From: Pseudomonas entomophila L48
GTDB taxonomy: Bacteria > Pseudomonadota > Gammaproteobacteria > Pseudomonadales > Pseudomonadaceae
Assembly: GCF_000026105.1 (NCBI RefSeq)
Contig: NC_008027.1
Span: 4,856,501 to 4,920,500, forward strand
DNA: 64,000 nucleotides
Direction of reading: 5' to 3'
Shown: one piece after another, positions 36,917 through 45,083 of the stretch
How positions within the stretch are numbered: position 1 is the first letter of the stretch
Layout of the letters: each line of letters begins with the position of its first letter
Made by a program: the position numbers and the translations under genes
Notes under the pieces: generated by a model
What the model was told of the DNA's origin: nothing
Seen by the model: the letters and a program-made list of their open reading frames with translations, nothing else
Databases searched by the model: none

Positions 36917-39226
36917 ATGCCCCTGCGCCCCAGCCCGCTCGCCTTCGCCCTGATCCTCGCCGCGCCGTTCGCCCTGGCCGGTGAACCCCGCGCCTACCAC
37001 ATCGCCCCCGGCACCCTGGAACAGGCCCTGAACCAATTCGGCCGTGAAAGCGGCGCGCTGATCTCGTTCAGCCCGGCCATCACCCAGGGCCTGAACAGCC
37101 CAGGCCTGGAGGGGCAATACGAGGTCGGCCAGGGTCTCGACGCCCTGCTGCGCGGCAGCGGCCTGCAAGCCCGCCGGGAAACCGACAACGCCTACAGCCT
37201 GCAGCCGCAGCCCACCAGCAGCAGCGGCGCGGCCGTCGAGCTGGGCGCCTCGACCGTGGTCGGCGACTGGCTGGCCGAGGCCCGCCAGGACAACGTCTTC
37301 GAACACCCCGGCGCCCGCGACGTGGTCCGCCGCGAAGACTTCGAGCGCAGCGGCGCCAGCAGCGCCCGCGAAGTGCTCAACCGCATCCCCGGGGTCAACG
37401 CCCCCGAGAACAACGGCACCGGCAGCCACGACCTGGCGCTGAACTTCGGCATCCGCGGCCTCAACCCGCGCCTGGCCTCGCGCTCCACCGTGCTGATGGA
37501 CGGCATCCCGGTGCCCTTCGCCCCCTACGGCCAGCCGCAGCTGTCGCTGGCCCCCATCAGCCTGGGCAACATGGACGCAGTGGACGTGGTGCGCGGCGGC
37601 GGCGCGGTGCGCTATGGCCCGCAGAACGTCGGCGGCATCGTCAACTTCGTCACCCGCGCCATCCCCGAGGAAGCCACCTTCAAGGCGGCGGTGCAGAACC
37701 AGATCAGCCCTTCGTCCAGCCAGGATGGCCTGAAGAACAGCGCCAACCTGCTGGTCGGCGGCACCAACGCCAACGGCCTGGGCGGCGCCCTGCTCTACTC
37801 CGGCACCCGGGGCAGCGACTGGCGCGAACACAGCGACACGCAGATCGACGACCTGATGCTCAAGGGCAAGCTGCAGCTCGACGACGCCAACAGCCTGCAC
37901 GCCATGGCCCAGTACTACGAGGGCGAGGCCGAAATGCCCGGCGGCCTGAGCACGGCCGACTTCGACGCCGACCCGTACCAGTCGACCCGCCTGAAAGACA
38001 AGTTCTGGGGCCGCCGCACGCTGTTCAACTTCGGCTACGACTACAAGCAGGACGACCGCCAGTTCAGCGTCAACAGTTTCTTCACCAAGACCCTGCGCAG
38101 CGGCTACCTCGACCAGGGCAGCTTCGTCTCGCTGTCGCCGCGCGAGTACTGGGTGCGCGGCATCGAGACCCGCTTCTCGCAGGGCCTGGCCCTGGGCGAC
38201 AGCTGGCACGAGCTGGGCATCGGCTACCGATACGTCAACGAAGCCGGCCACGAGCTGCGCTTCCGCGAGCCGGTCAACGGCGCCCTGCCCACCACCGCCA
38301 GCCGCAACGACCGCGACACCCGCGGCAGCACCGAAGCCCACGCCATCTACCTGGACGACCGCATCGACATCGGCCGCTGGACCATCACCCCGGGCGTGCG
38401 CTACGAGATGATCGACTCCGAGCAGAGCAACAAGCTCAACGGCCAGCGCTACCAGGGCAGCTACAACACCGCGTTGCCGGCGTTGAACGTGATGTACCAC
38501 CTGACCGACAGCTGGAACCTCTACGCCAACACCGAAGGCTCGTTCGGCAGCGTGCAGTACAGCCAGATGCCCAACCGCGTCAGCAGCGGTGAAGTGAAGC
38601 CGGAGAAGGCGCGCACCTGGGAAGTCGGTACCCGCTACGACAATGGCGACCTGCAGGCCGAGATCGGCGCCTTCCTGATCAACTTCGACAACCAGTACGA
38701 AAGCAACCAGACCAACGACTCGGTGATCGCCCGCGGCGAAACCCGCCACCAGGGCATCGAGACCAGCGTGCGCTACGCCCTCGACGGCCTGAGCCCGGCG
38801 CTGGCCGGTTTCGACGTGCATGCCGGCTATGCCTTCGTCGACGCCACCATCCGCGAGGATGGGCCGAACAAGGGCAACCAGGTGCCGTTCTCGTCGCGCC
38901 ACAAAGGCACGCTGGGCGTGGGTTACACCGAAGGCCCATGGCAGTTGAACCTGGACAGCAGCTTCCAGAGCAGCCAGTACGCCGACAACGCCAACACCGG
39001 CGCCGAGAGCGCCGATGGCAGCACCGGGCGCATCCCGGGCTACATGCTGGTGAGCACACGCGCTGGGTACGACTTTGGGCCGCAGTTGTCGAACTTGAAG
39101 GTGGCGGTGGGGGTGAAGAACCTGTTCAACCGCGAGTACTACACCCGTTCGTTCGATGACAACAACAAGGGCAAGTACGTGGGGGAACCACGGACGTTGT
39201 ATGTGCAGACGTCGGTTGAGTTCTGA
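36917..39226 (+). CDS. fecA: Ferric citrate outer-membrane receptor FecA
   Basis: 769 residues, close to the 774 of E. coli FecA. Signal peptide (FALILAAPFALAG), STN signalling domain (GTLEQALNQFGRESGALISF), then plug and barrel. Long stretches match the FecA hallmark closely: VFEHPGARDVVRREDFERSG, NRIPGVNAPENNGTGSHDLA, STVLMDGIPVPFAPYGQPQL. It ends in a C-terminal aromatic (QTSVEF). Imports diferric dicitrate with TonB and signals through FecR/FecI. Preceded by a 100-bp gap that should hold the FecI-dependent promoter. Confidence 0.96.
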   Translation: MPLRPSPLAFALILAAPFALAGEPRAYHIAPGTLEQALNQFGRESGALISFSPAITQGLNSPGLEGQYEVGQGLDALLRGSGLQARRETDNAYSLQPQPTSSSGAAVELGASTVVGDWLAEARQDNVFEHPGARDVVRREDFERSGASSAREVLNRIPGVNAPENNGTGSHDLALNFGIRGLNPRLASRSTVLMDGIPVPFAPYGQPQLSLAPISLGNMDAVDVVRGGGAVRYGPQNVGGIVNFVTRAIPEEATFKAAVQNQISPSSSQDGLKNSANLLVGGTNANGLGGALLYSGTRGSDWREHSDTQIDDLMLKGKLQLDDANSLHAMAQYYEGEAEMPGGLSTADFDADPYQSTRLKDKFWGRRTLFNFGYDYKQDDRQFSVNSFFTKTLRSGYLDQGSFVSLSPREYWVRGIETRFSQGLALGDSWHELGIGYRYVNEAGHELRFREPVNGALPTTASRNDRDTRGSTEAHAIYLDDRIDIGRWTITPGVRYEMIDSEQSNKLNGQRYQGSYNTALPALNVMYHLTDSWNLYANTEGSFGSVQYSQMPNRVSSGEVKPEKARTWEVGTRYDNGDLQAEIGAFLINFDNQYESNQTNDSVIARGETRHQGIETSVRYALDGLSPALAGFDVHAGYAFVDATIREDGPNKGNQVPFSSRHKGTLGVGYTEGPWQLNLDSSFQSSQYADNANTGAESADGSTGRIPGYMLVSTRAGYDFGPQLSNLKVAVGVKNLFNREYYTRSFDDNNKGKYVGEPRTLYVQTSVEF

Positions 39227-39316
39227 GGGGGATGTGGGATCAGCGGTTGATGATTTCAGCCGCTGGCCTGGTGATGACGAACAGGTGCCTGCCTGAGGAT
39301 TTGTAGTGGTGCGCAA

Positions 39317-39344
39317 ATCGAGCGCCGCGCGGGCGGCGCTCGAT
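39317..39344. repeat. Perfect 12-bp hairpin downstream of fecA
   Basis: ATCGAGCGCCGC-GCGG-GCGGCGCTCGAT. No T-run follows, so it is a weak terminator candidate; the same arms, spread apart around a REP pair, occur at 56876-57008. Confidence 0.7.
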
Positions 39345-39518
39345 CTGATAGGCGCTGAAGATTTCGTGGCTGGCCCTCTCACCCACAACACCGATCAAAA
39401 ATGCCCCTCACGAACCACCAAAAAATCAGACTAAGCCGATTTCTTGTAGTCCATTTCCCAAACATACTCCCGCCCCCTTCCGAGCCATTGCGGTGTTCCC
39501 GGTTGGCCTCTAGTCTCG

Positions 39519-39546
39519 GCCGGTCGCTGCGAAATCAGTGACCGGC
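39519..39546 (+). promoter_or_regulatory. 11-bp stem-loop in the leader of the small gene at 39718
   Basis: GCCGGTCGCTG (39519-39529), loop CGAAAT, CAGTGACCGGC (39536-39546): ten Watson-Crick pairs and one G-U. It lies upstream of a second, longer structure at 39589-39667 on the same strand. Confidence 0.55.
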
Positions 39547-39588
39547 TTTGACAGGCCGACCTAGGTTCATTCCCATGGCTCGCTCTTA

Positions 39589-39667
39589 TGGCGGCTGTGC
39601 GTGGGGCACTTCGTGTGCGCCGGGTTTTGGGATGCCTACCGGTCTGTCAACCCATGTACAGCTGCCA
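39589..39667 (+). ncRNA. Candidate structured leader RNA (17-bp closing stem with two internal hairpins)
   Basis: TGGCGGCTGTGCGTGGG (39589-39605) pairs with CCCATGTACAGCTGCCA (39651-39667): 17 pairs, of which the three that are not Watson-Crick are all G-U wobbles in RNA. Inside are GCAC-TTCGT-GTGC (39606-39618) and a five-pair GCCGG/CCGGT helix (39619-39623 with 39639-39643). The replacement of pairs by wobbles while pairing is kept argues for an RNA rather than a DNA-level palindrome. It ends 50 bp before the ATG at 39718. I recall similar GCAGCTGT...ACAGCTGC leaders before small DUF-type genes in other pseudomonads, but cannot check that here. Confidence 0.55.
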
Positions 39668-39717
39668 CCTTCTTGTTTGACAGCAGGCGTGTTGCGGCCC
39701 TTTTCAGGTACCCCAAA

Positions 39718-39960
39718 ATGCTGAAGATTGTCCCCGACCCACCCCATCACCACCACTCCCTCGAAGACACCCTCATCCAGGCCACCGAGTACGCCCTGTG
39801 CGCCTTGACCGTGGCCCATCAGGCGGTGCTGGCCCAGCCCAGGTCCCCGGCCACGATCCTGATGATGGCGTCGATGCACGAAGTCGAATCGCTGCGCGTG
39901 CTGCTCGAATCAGCGTTGATCCAGGTCCAGATGCCAGCGCAGCCGAGGACGCTGCACTAA
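39718..39960 (+). CDS. Small hypothetical protein (DUF6124-like)
   Basis: 80 residues from ATG at 39718: MLKIVPDPPHHHHSLEDTLI then a helical body rich in Ala and Leu. The opening resembles DUF6124 proteins of pseudomonads (MFK/MLK-x-x-PNPP) but is shorter. The natural His4 run is at residues 10-13. It is followed by a DUF3077 gene on the same strand, a pairing I recognise from other pseudomonads. Function unknown. Upstream is an unusual structured region rather than a plain promoter. Confidence 0.6.
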   Translation: MLKIVPDPPHHHHSLEDTLIQATEYALCALTVAHQAVLAQPRSPATILMMASMHEVESLRVLLESALIQVQMPAQPRTLH

Positions 39961-39977
39961 GCCCTTGCCGGCCCTGT

Positions 39978-40047
39978 TCGCCGGCAAGCCGGCTCCTACC
40001 GGCGGCTGCGTTTCACCTGTAGGAGCCAGCCTTGCTGGCGAAAGGGC
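39978..40047. repeat. Mixed REP pair
   Basis: Left arm is the GCCGGCAAGCCGGCTCCTAC subtype, right arm the AGGAGCCAGCCTTGCTGGCG subtype, an unusual pairing of two REP families in one element. Confidence 0.75.
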
Positions 40048-40083
40048 CCGCCCAGGCCCCGAAAAATCCAGGGAGAAAAAACA

Positions 40084-40353
40084 ATGACAACAGACGAAAC
40101 CACCCCCAACACCACCGCCGGCAAAACCAAGTTCTACCAAGGCGAAGGCCAGACCATCCCACTGTTCTGCATCGAACCCGGCATCCCCTGCCAGCACGCC
40201 CGCGAACAGGCCTCGGAACTGATGGGCTGCGTGCGCGACCTGACCATCGCCGGGATCATGGAAGAAAAGCCGCAACTGCTCTGGGCCTCGTACTACCTGA
40301 GCGCACTGGCCAAGGCGCTGATGGATGACGCCGAGCTGGGAATGACTCACTGA
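40084..40353 (+). CDS. DUF3077 family protein
   Basis: 89 residues. The family core is visible as FCIEPGIPCQHAREQASELM followed by GCVRDLTIAG and a helical end (LWASYYLSALAKALMDD). Start preceded by AGGGAGAAAAAACA. Small cytoplasmic protein of unknown role, common in pseudomonads. Forms a pair with the gene at 39718. Confidence 0.8.
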   Translation: MTTDETTPNTTAGKTKFYQGEGQTIPLFCIEPGIPCQHAREQASELMGCVRDLTIAGIMEEKPQLLWASYYLSALAKALMDDAELGMTH

Positions 40354-40433
40354 GTGTCGCGGTGCCTGGGGGTGAATCACACCGGCTCCCAGGCAATCGC
40401 GTCAAACGCCATTGGCTTGCTGGTACACCTCGC

Positions 40434-41024
40434 CTAGCCAAGTTGCAGGAAGAAGCCGTTGACGCCATCCGTACCGCCAGCAACGAATGCATCGCTCAAC
40501 AGCAGATACCCCATGCCATCGGAAAGCAGGCCTTTGTGCCCAGGCAAGGACATGTCCAGATCGCCGCCATACAGCGAAAGCCTTCTATGAGCGCCCGGCA
40601 GTTCGAGCGGGGCTTGCAGCCAGGCATCGACGCCATCCACCTTGGAGGCCAGGTTCTCGTCGTCATCGCACTCATCGACTTGCACGAGCACGACTTTGCC
40701 GGGAGGGCCGATCCCTGCATTGGCCCCATGGCGCAATTCAACGTGCCTTGCGTACCTCAACACCACCGCCTGTGAACGCCCATCCCGATAACGAAGTGCT
40801 CGGTAGTTAGGCACACCCTCCGGCTGTACTGGAATGAAGATCGATATCCAGCAGCTCGCATCGGCGTCACCCAACCAATGGCTCGGCAATGCCAGCAGAT
40901 GCATCAATGGCTCGCCATCACTGGACGTCGGCCAACCCAGGGTCGCGGGCAAGTAAGCGCCGCCACCGGCGTAAGCATCGTTTTCCGTCGGCGCTTCCTG
41001 CGTGAACACCAACTCCTTGAACAT
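40434..41024 (-). CDS. DUF1963-like protein, possible immunity protein
   Basis: 196 residues from ATG at 41024, which has AGGAGGATGAG directly upstream; an ATG 21 bp further out is less likely. The opening (GGGAYLPATLGWPTSSDGEP then LMHLLALP) resembles the YwqG/DUF1963 family, several of which sit in polyimmunity loci. Acidic, soluble. First (leftmost) member of the series of small minus-strand genes behind rhs. Family assignment tentative. Confidence 0.6.
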   Translation of the reverse strand: MFKELVFTQEAPTENDAYAGGGAYLPATLGWPTSSDGEPLMHLLALPSHWLGDADASCWISIFIPVQPEGVPNYRALRYRDGRSQAVVLRYARHVELRHGANAGIGPPGKVVLVQVDECDDDENLASKVDGVDAWLQAPLELPGAHRRLSLYGGDLDMSLPGHKGLLSDGMGYLLLSDAFVAGGTDGVNGFFLQLG

Positions 41025-41090
41025 CTCATCCTCCTGGAACATCACCTGGCAGCGGATACATGCGTCTGGCCTTCCTGTGAAATCTGCGAC

Positions 41091-41339
41091 TCAGTCGGTG
41101 GCGGTGGGAACCGTGCCGGTGGCGTTGACCAAGATGAAGTCCACATGATGGTCAGGGTCGAAGTCATCCATCACATCCTGCCAATGCAGATGCTCCAGCC
41201 CTTCCACAGCCATCCGCTGTGCAGCCTCGATCAAGAACGTCCCAAGGGCGTTGAAAGCCTCAGGTGATGCATGGAGGGTTACCTCATCCAGCCTCAGCGA
41301 TTCAGAAGAGCCGACTTCACATCCCGATACTTGGTCAAT
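41091..41339 (-). CDS. Small Imm32-like immunity protein, non-standard or lost start
   Basis: The minus strand is open for 82 codons after a TAA, with a clear protein-like sequence: SSESLRLDEVTLHASPEAFN, ALGTFLIEAAQRMAVEGLEH, LHWQDVMDDFDPDHHVDFIL, ending VPTATD. There is no ATG, GTG or TTG in the first half. The only upstream initiation codon is ATT at 41339, with GAAGG five bases ahead. Either a rare ATT start is used or the 5' end was lost. The pattern recalls Imm32-type immunity proteins (about 80 residues, strand then helix then HLH), unverified. Confidence 0.45.
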   Translation of the reverse strand: MDQVSGCEVGSSESLRLDEVTLHASPEAFNALGTFLIEAAQRMAVEGLEHLHWQDVMDDFDPDHHVDFILVNATGTVPTATD

Positions 41340-41388
41340 TTAGACCTTCAGATTCCCTTCTCACCGGCCCGTGCGACCCGCACGGCTT

Positions 41389-41985
41389 TCAGCCATAAAA
41401 ATAATCAAAGAATCGGCCAAAGTTTTCCGCCCCCAAGACAGGCTCAATCTCTGCCTGCGTGCGCGATCGAAAAGCCTCCACAACGCCATCGTCATCGAAG
41501 ACATCGAAAATGCAGAACTCGCCATGGACGATATCGATCAGCCTTGCCAACGCGATCAGGAAGTCGGCGAACTTGGCAGCGACTTCAAAGGGCGGGCCGG
41601 CACCATAGTTTGCGTAGACAGGCAGCCCCGGCTCACCGGTAACGGCGATCAACGGCTTGCCGCCGCCGATGTCGTCCATGATGACCACATGCTGCTCAGG
41701 CCAGGCAGCAAGGGAAACCAGACCACCCGCCGCGTTGGACCACCGGTATCCGACCTGCGCCTTCTCCAGGTCGTCCAAGGCCATGAGCTTCAACGGCGTC
41801 AGCCCAGTCTCCAGTTTTACGCCGAGCGGCTCGCACGCGTTGTAAAACAGCACCAGTTCCCTGGCCGCAGGGATACTGGCAGGCCAGTCTGTTTCAGCGC
41901 CGCGACCCGAACGAAAAACGCCGGGCAGGTGGTACTTGGCATGTACGCTCTTCAGTTCCTGTAGCGCTATCTCAAGGTCTCTCAA
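41389..41985 (-). CDS. SMI1/KNR4 (SUKH)-like immunity protein
   Basis: 198 residues from a TTG at 41985 with GGGAGG four bases upstream. SUKH features: RELVLFYNACEPLGVKLETG, DLEKAQVGYRWSNAAGGLVS, HVVIMDDIGGGKPLIAV, then a helix ending FADFLIALARLIDI. SUKH proteins neutralise diverse Rhs/CDI nuclease toxins. In-frame upstream codons to 42150 overlap another open frame and have no ribosome site. Function inferred from family and from its place in the immunity series. Confidence 0.6.
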   Translation of the reverse strand: MRDLEIALQELKSVHAKYHLPGVFRSGRGAETDWPASIPAARELVLFYNACEPLGVKLETGLTPLKLMALDDLEKAQVGYRWSNAAGGLVSLAAWPEQHVVIMDDIGGGKPLIAVTGEPGLPVYANYGAGPPFEVAAKFADFLIALARLIDIVHGEFCIFDVFDDDGVVEAFRSRTQAEIEPVLGAENFGRFFDYFYG

Positions 41986-42223
41986 ACTGCCTCCCGATAC
42001 TTGGCAGCCACCAGAATACGGCCACCTTCTGAGTCTGCCTCGATACACAAGGCTTGCACGCGTCCTGATCGACTTCGCTCGCGATGCACCTGTCGACGAA
42101 GGCCAATGGAACTGGCAAGGCGTCCTCGAACCGAAAATCAAGCGCTCCAAGTGTCTTCAGCGTGTAGGTTCTCAGCAGGGTGTGTGATTCCCGCTCTTCT
42201 ACCGGCCAGACAATATCACCCAA
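41972..42223 (-). pseudogene. Open fragment overlapping the SUKH gene start, probable remnant
   Basis: 83 codons with only a TTG start at 42223 and no clear ribosome site; it reads MGDIVWPVEERESHTLLRTY then TLKTLGALDFRFEDALPVPL and similar protein-like sequence before stopping 14 bases inside the SUKH gene. Probably the head of an older toxin or immunity gene whose tail has been replaced. Unrecognised. Confidence 0.3.
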
Positions 42224-42262
42224 TACAAAAACTCACGAAAACTACCTCATTACAACTGTCTG

Positions 42263-42724
42263 TCAAACCTCACCGATTCCGAAGCGGTTACTGAAGTAGT
42301 TGAAAAAATCGTCCGCGATATCGGGAAGGGCGCGCTCCAGACAGTGAAGGTAATAAAAAAGTGGTGTAGCGTCACCATCATTATCTTCCTGCCAGTCACC
42401 TTCATCGAACAAACAGTTCATCGCACTTCTTCCGAAGGCAGCGGTGGGGCCATCACTCTCCCTGAAGGTGATTTCTATACCACCCATCTTCCGCCTGAGC
42501 TGCCTTTTTTCTTCCGCACCGATCACACCCGCCGAGAGTTTGGCGGATCGTTTCAACGAGTGTTCGATATCAACACGAGCCTGGGGATTCAAGGCCACGC
42601 GATGATCGCTCAGCAAGATCAACAAGTACTCGGAAAATGCAACAGCGACATCGGTTACATCATGGCCTCGCGTGATCAGATGCTGTTCCAACGCATCGAC
42701 ACGATCATGATTGACCTCATTCAT
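42263..42724 (-). CDS. Hypothetical protein, possible immunity protein
   Basis: 153 residues; start has GGGAGGTACGCTT upstream. Mostly helical, acidic (DEGDWQEDNDGDATPLFYYL). No signal peptide or membrane segment. Family not recognised; size, strand and spacing match the neighbouring immunity-like genes. Confidence 0.55.
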   Translation of the reverse strand: MNEVNHDRVDALEQHLITRGHDVTDVAVAFSEYLLILLSDHRVALNPQARVDIEHSLKRSAKLSAGVIGAEEKRQLRRKMGGIEITFRESDGPTAAFGRSAMNCLFDEGDWQEDNDGDATPLFYYLHCLERALPDIADDFFNYFSNRFGIGEV

Positions 42725-42761
42725 AAGCGTACCTCCCTGTGAGCACCCAAGGTTCAGTCAA

Positions 42762-43241
42762 TCAGCTATCAAGCCACCAATCCAGCAGCGTGTCATCATC
42801 AAGGTCATTATAATTTTTATATATATTTGAATAATACCACTCAATCCCGGTAGTTTCTTTGAAGCGGTTAAACACCTCCCTTATGTTTTCCCTTCCACTT
42901 CTCGCTGGAACACTGAACGCCAGGTTCCCCCTGTACACACCATCAAGCGTACCGTTCAACAGAACGTTTACCTGTGACTCCAGCGTTGACAGCGTATCCG
43001 CATCAATATGATCCGCATACAAATTGATGCAAAAATTCCCTCCCCTTTTTATCACCACAGCTGGGGCGTTGGGGTCCTCGATACTAATCAAATCGCCTTT
43101 TGCGAGATTCAGCGCCAAACCGGGGGAGGACAAAAGCTCATAAACACCCTCGCCTTTCCAAAGCGCAGGAAGCTCCTCATAGACAGGGCCTCGAGCCGAG
43201 ACAAAAACCTTGATGACCGAAAATGCTTCTAGCTTTTCCAT
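42762..43241 (-). CDS. DUF4265-like protein, possible immunity protein
   Basis: 159 residues. The pattern ELPALWKGEGVYELLSSPGL, AKGDLISIED, VVIKRGGNFCINLY fits DUF4265, a small beta-barrel-like domain often seen beside Rhs/CDI toxin genes. Ends in a Trp/Asp-rich tail (TLLDWWLDS). AT-rich compared with flanking chromosome. Confidence 0.6.
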   Translation of the reverse strand: MEKLEAFSVIKVFVSARGPVYEELPALWKGEGVYELLSSPGLALNLAKGDLISIEDPNAPAVVIKRGGNFCINLYADHIDADTLSTLESQVNVLLNGTLDGVYRGNLAFSVPARSGRENIREVFNRFKETTGIEWYYSNIYKNYNDLDDDTLLDWWLDS

Positions 43242-43357
43242 AAAGTGCTTCTACAATCCCTTAAATAGATATCCATTACTTTATAGGGCAGCGCTTTCCC
43301 AAACCCAGGTGCTACCCACCCCACAGATTATATTGCAACCTCACGCGCCAAGCGAGG

Positions 43358-43717
43358 TTACTCATCAAACCAGACGTCTTCGTATCCATTTCTGTCAATA
43401 ATAAAATGAGCACCTTCAGGAAGGTAAAGATACTTGGCGACTTCTGGCAAATCCTCTTTCAGGTGATAGGTGTGAAGCGCCTGGTAGAAATCGTCCGCCT
43501 CCGAAAATTCCCCGCAGTGGAAAAACCAACTCACCCCACCCTCTTCCGCGCCTCGGATACGTGTGCCATAGATTGGAGATCCATTCAGCGTGCCAAGCGC
43601 GACAGCCACTCGCGCTTCGGGAGCGGTTGGCGTCACACCATACCGCTTGCATACCTCCTCCTGAAGACTATCAGGGCTTTTCCTGAGCGTATTGTCCACT
43701 ATCGGTCCCTCAACCAA
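43358..43717 (-). CDS. Imm33-like immunity protein
   Basis: About 119 residues. Core: ARVAVALGTLNGSPIYGTRI, GVSWFFHCGEFSEADDFYQA, LPEVAKYLYLPEGAHFIIDR, ending GYEDVWFDE. This resembles Imm33/DUF2185 proteins. The start is uncertain: the frame is open to a TTG at 43804, but that part overlaps the end of the gene at 43725, whose C-terminus is conserved, so I prefer the TTG at 43717 or a nearby codon. Confidence 0.5.
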   Translation of the reverse strand: MVEGPIVDNTLRKSPDSLQEEVCKRYGVTPTAPEARVAVALGTLNGSPIYGTRIRGAEEGGVSWFFHCGEFSEADDFYQALHTYHLKEDLPEVAKYLYLPEGAHFIIDRNGYEDVWFDE

Positions 43718-43724
43718 AGCAATT

Positions 43725-43886
43725 TCATAATTTCCTATAGGGGCGAATACACTCTCTAAAATATTCGGAGTCAACACCGTCCTCGAATTCACCTCGACCC
43801 TCAAACTTCAAATACAGCAAGGCTTTTTTCACGGTATTTATCTCTCCCTGATCCAGCCTTATTTCTATCTCGGCAACCTCATCCAC
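43725..43886 (-). CDS. Paralogous immunity family copy 1, internally deleted
   Basis: First of five copies of one family. The GTG at 43886 corresponds to the start in the other copies (GTGGATGA signature), although an ATG at 43907 is also available. The N-terminal part IEIRLDQGEINTVKKALLYL matches the family, then about 55 residues are missing before the C-terminal SEYFRECIRPYRKL, which is closest to the copy at 47202. Probably non-functional or a minimal form. Confidence 0.5.
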   Translation of the reverse strand: MDEVAEIEIRLDQGEINTVKKALLYLKFEGRGEFEDGVDSEYFRECIRPYRKL

Positions 43887-44056
43887 AAGATCTTCATTTT
43901 CATCCATTGAACAGCGTAAGCGCCATTTCAATCTTTAATATCATGAAAACTCAATAACACAAGAAAATACATGTCTTCTCACTTGGCGAAAAACCTGTCG
44001 ATCATAATCAGGCAGAGGTACTGCGCTTCAGTCACAAGCTAAAGCTTCCACTCACT

Positions 44057-44527
44057 TCACATTGGAGCGGGCAAGCTCAAAGCCGCTCTAAAGTACGCCA
44101 CTAACTCCTTTGTTCCCCCACCCCGCATTCTATCCAACTCATCAGCATACAGCAGAAAAGGTGTGTCTTCGCCTAACAAGTGGTCCGCCCAATCCTCATC
44201 ATTGTTCGCGCAAAAAACACAGCACCTGGCAAAAGACGATAAAACGTCATCCACACCTTTGTACAAACTCACTGTAAACCAGAAATATTTTCTGGCCTTC
44301 TCTTTTTCAGGGGTCTCAGTCGCGGGCCATTCTTTCCGCTCAGCAGAGCCCAAGAGGCTAACAAGTTGGTGCTTGACCTCTCCATCAGGAAAATCGACAT
44401 ACCCCGAGACCAACATACATTTTAAATAGCCTGCCAAACAGGAAGAAAGATCATAAATAGTCAGATCGAAATTTAAAAAATCCTCCTCAAACCTATCAAC
44501 CATCAACTGATCTAGCGCCCTAAACAT
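44057..44527 (-). CDS. Hypothetical protein, possible immunity protein
   Basis: 156 residues, helical, start with GGAG eight bases upstream. Contains RKYFWFTVSLYKGVDDVLSS and a Cys-rich FARCCVFCANNDEDW. No membrane segment or signal. Family not recognised. AT-rich, same strand and size class as neighbours. Confidence 0.55.
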   Translation of the reverse strand: MFRALDQLMVDRFEEDFLNFDLTIYDLSSCLAGYLKCMLVSGYVDFPDGEVKHQLVSLLGSAERKEWPATETPEKEKARKYFWFTVSLYKGVDDVLSSFARCCVFCANNDEDWADHLLGEDTPFLLYADELDRMRGGGTKELVAYFRAALSLPAPM

Positions 44528-44603
44528 AGTAAAACTCCATTTCTAAAATTACGCTTTTCCGCAACATGGCCACAAGACCTATCTAACACCCTTATTCCGA
44601 CAC

Positions 44604-44906
44604 CTAAAAAGGCAATACCCCCTTGATAGAAGAAAATTTTTCAATATCAACCTGTTTTAGCCAAAAGTAATCAAAGGCATCTTCTGCATTGGCAAACTCA
44701 TTAAGCTCTTCCATTGCATAATCCTCGAATGTCTCCATCTTGCTTTCAAGCACACAAAACAAATAGGTACAATATTTGCCACCTTGCTTTTTTATTGCAT
44801 ACTGAAAATAATAGCGTTCTCCATTTACATCCCGCACCTCATCAAATCCCCTGACTTTACCTTTCTCTATAGAGAAAGCCAAATTCTTAACTGAAATTCC
44901 AGCCAT
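44604..44906 (-). CDS. Hypothetical protein, probable immunity to a lost toxin
   Basis: 100 residues: strand-rich first half (GERYYFQYAIKKQGGKYCTY) and helical second half (METFEDYAMEELNEFANAED). It begins 21 bases after the stop of a stranded toxin-like C-terminus at 44928-44995, the usual place of an immunity gene. Family not recognised. Confidence 0.55.
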   Translation of the reverse strand: MAGISVKNLAFSIEKGKVRGFDEVRDVNGERYYFQYAIKKQGGKYCTYLFCVLESKMETFEDYAMEELNEFANAEDAFDYFWLKQVDIEKFSSIKGVLPF

Positions 44907-44927
44907 ACGTATCAGTCCTCATCCTTG

Positions 44928-44995
44928 TCAAATCGGAATGTTTAGGTTCACATGAGGTAAATAGCCATGCTCGTCCCCTTCATAAAATGAGGATC
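44928..44995 (-). pseudogene. Stranded toxin C-terminus
   Basis: The minus-strand frame GSSFYEGDEHGYLPHVNLNI then PI and TGA reads like the end of a polymorphic toxin (HGY...PHVN endings are common among Rhs/CDI nuclease tails). No upstream gene remains; the DNA upstream goes into a MITE-like element. Positioned directly before the immunity gene at 44604. Confidence 0.4.
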
Positions 44996-45083
44996 CGGAA
45001 ATGTGTGAGGCCGATTTTCTCCACGCTCGTCTCGGTCAACTCGCTTCACTCACTCGGTCCATTGATGCTGTTCACGCACACAG

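Noticed and set aside
36899..39391. Minus-strand open frame opposite fecA
   Set aside because: FecA on the plus strand matches the family throughout; the opposing frame is a composition artefact.
42344..42742. Plus-strand frame opposite the gene at 42263
   Set aside because: The minus-strand gene has a good ribosome site and fits the neighbouring series; the plus frame has neither.
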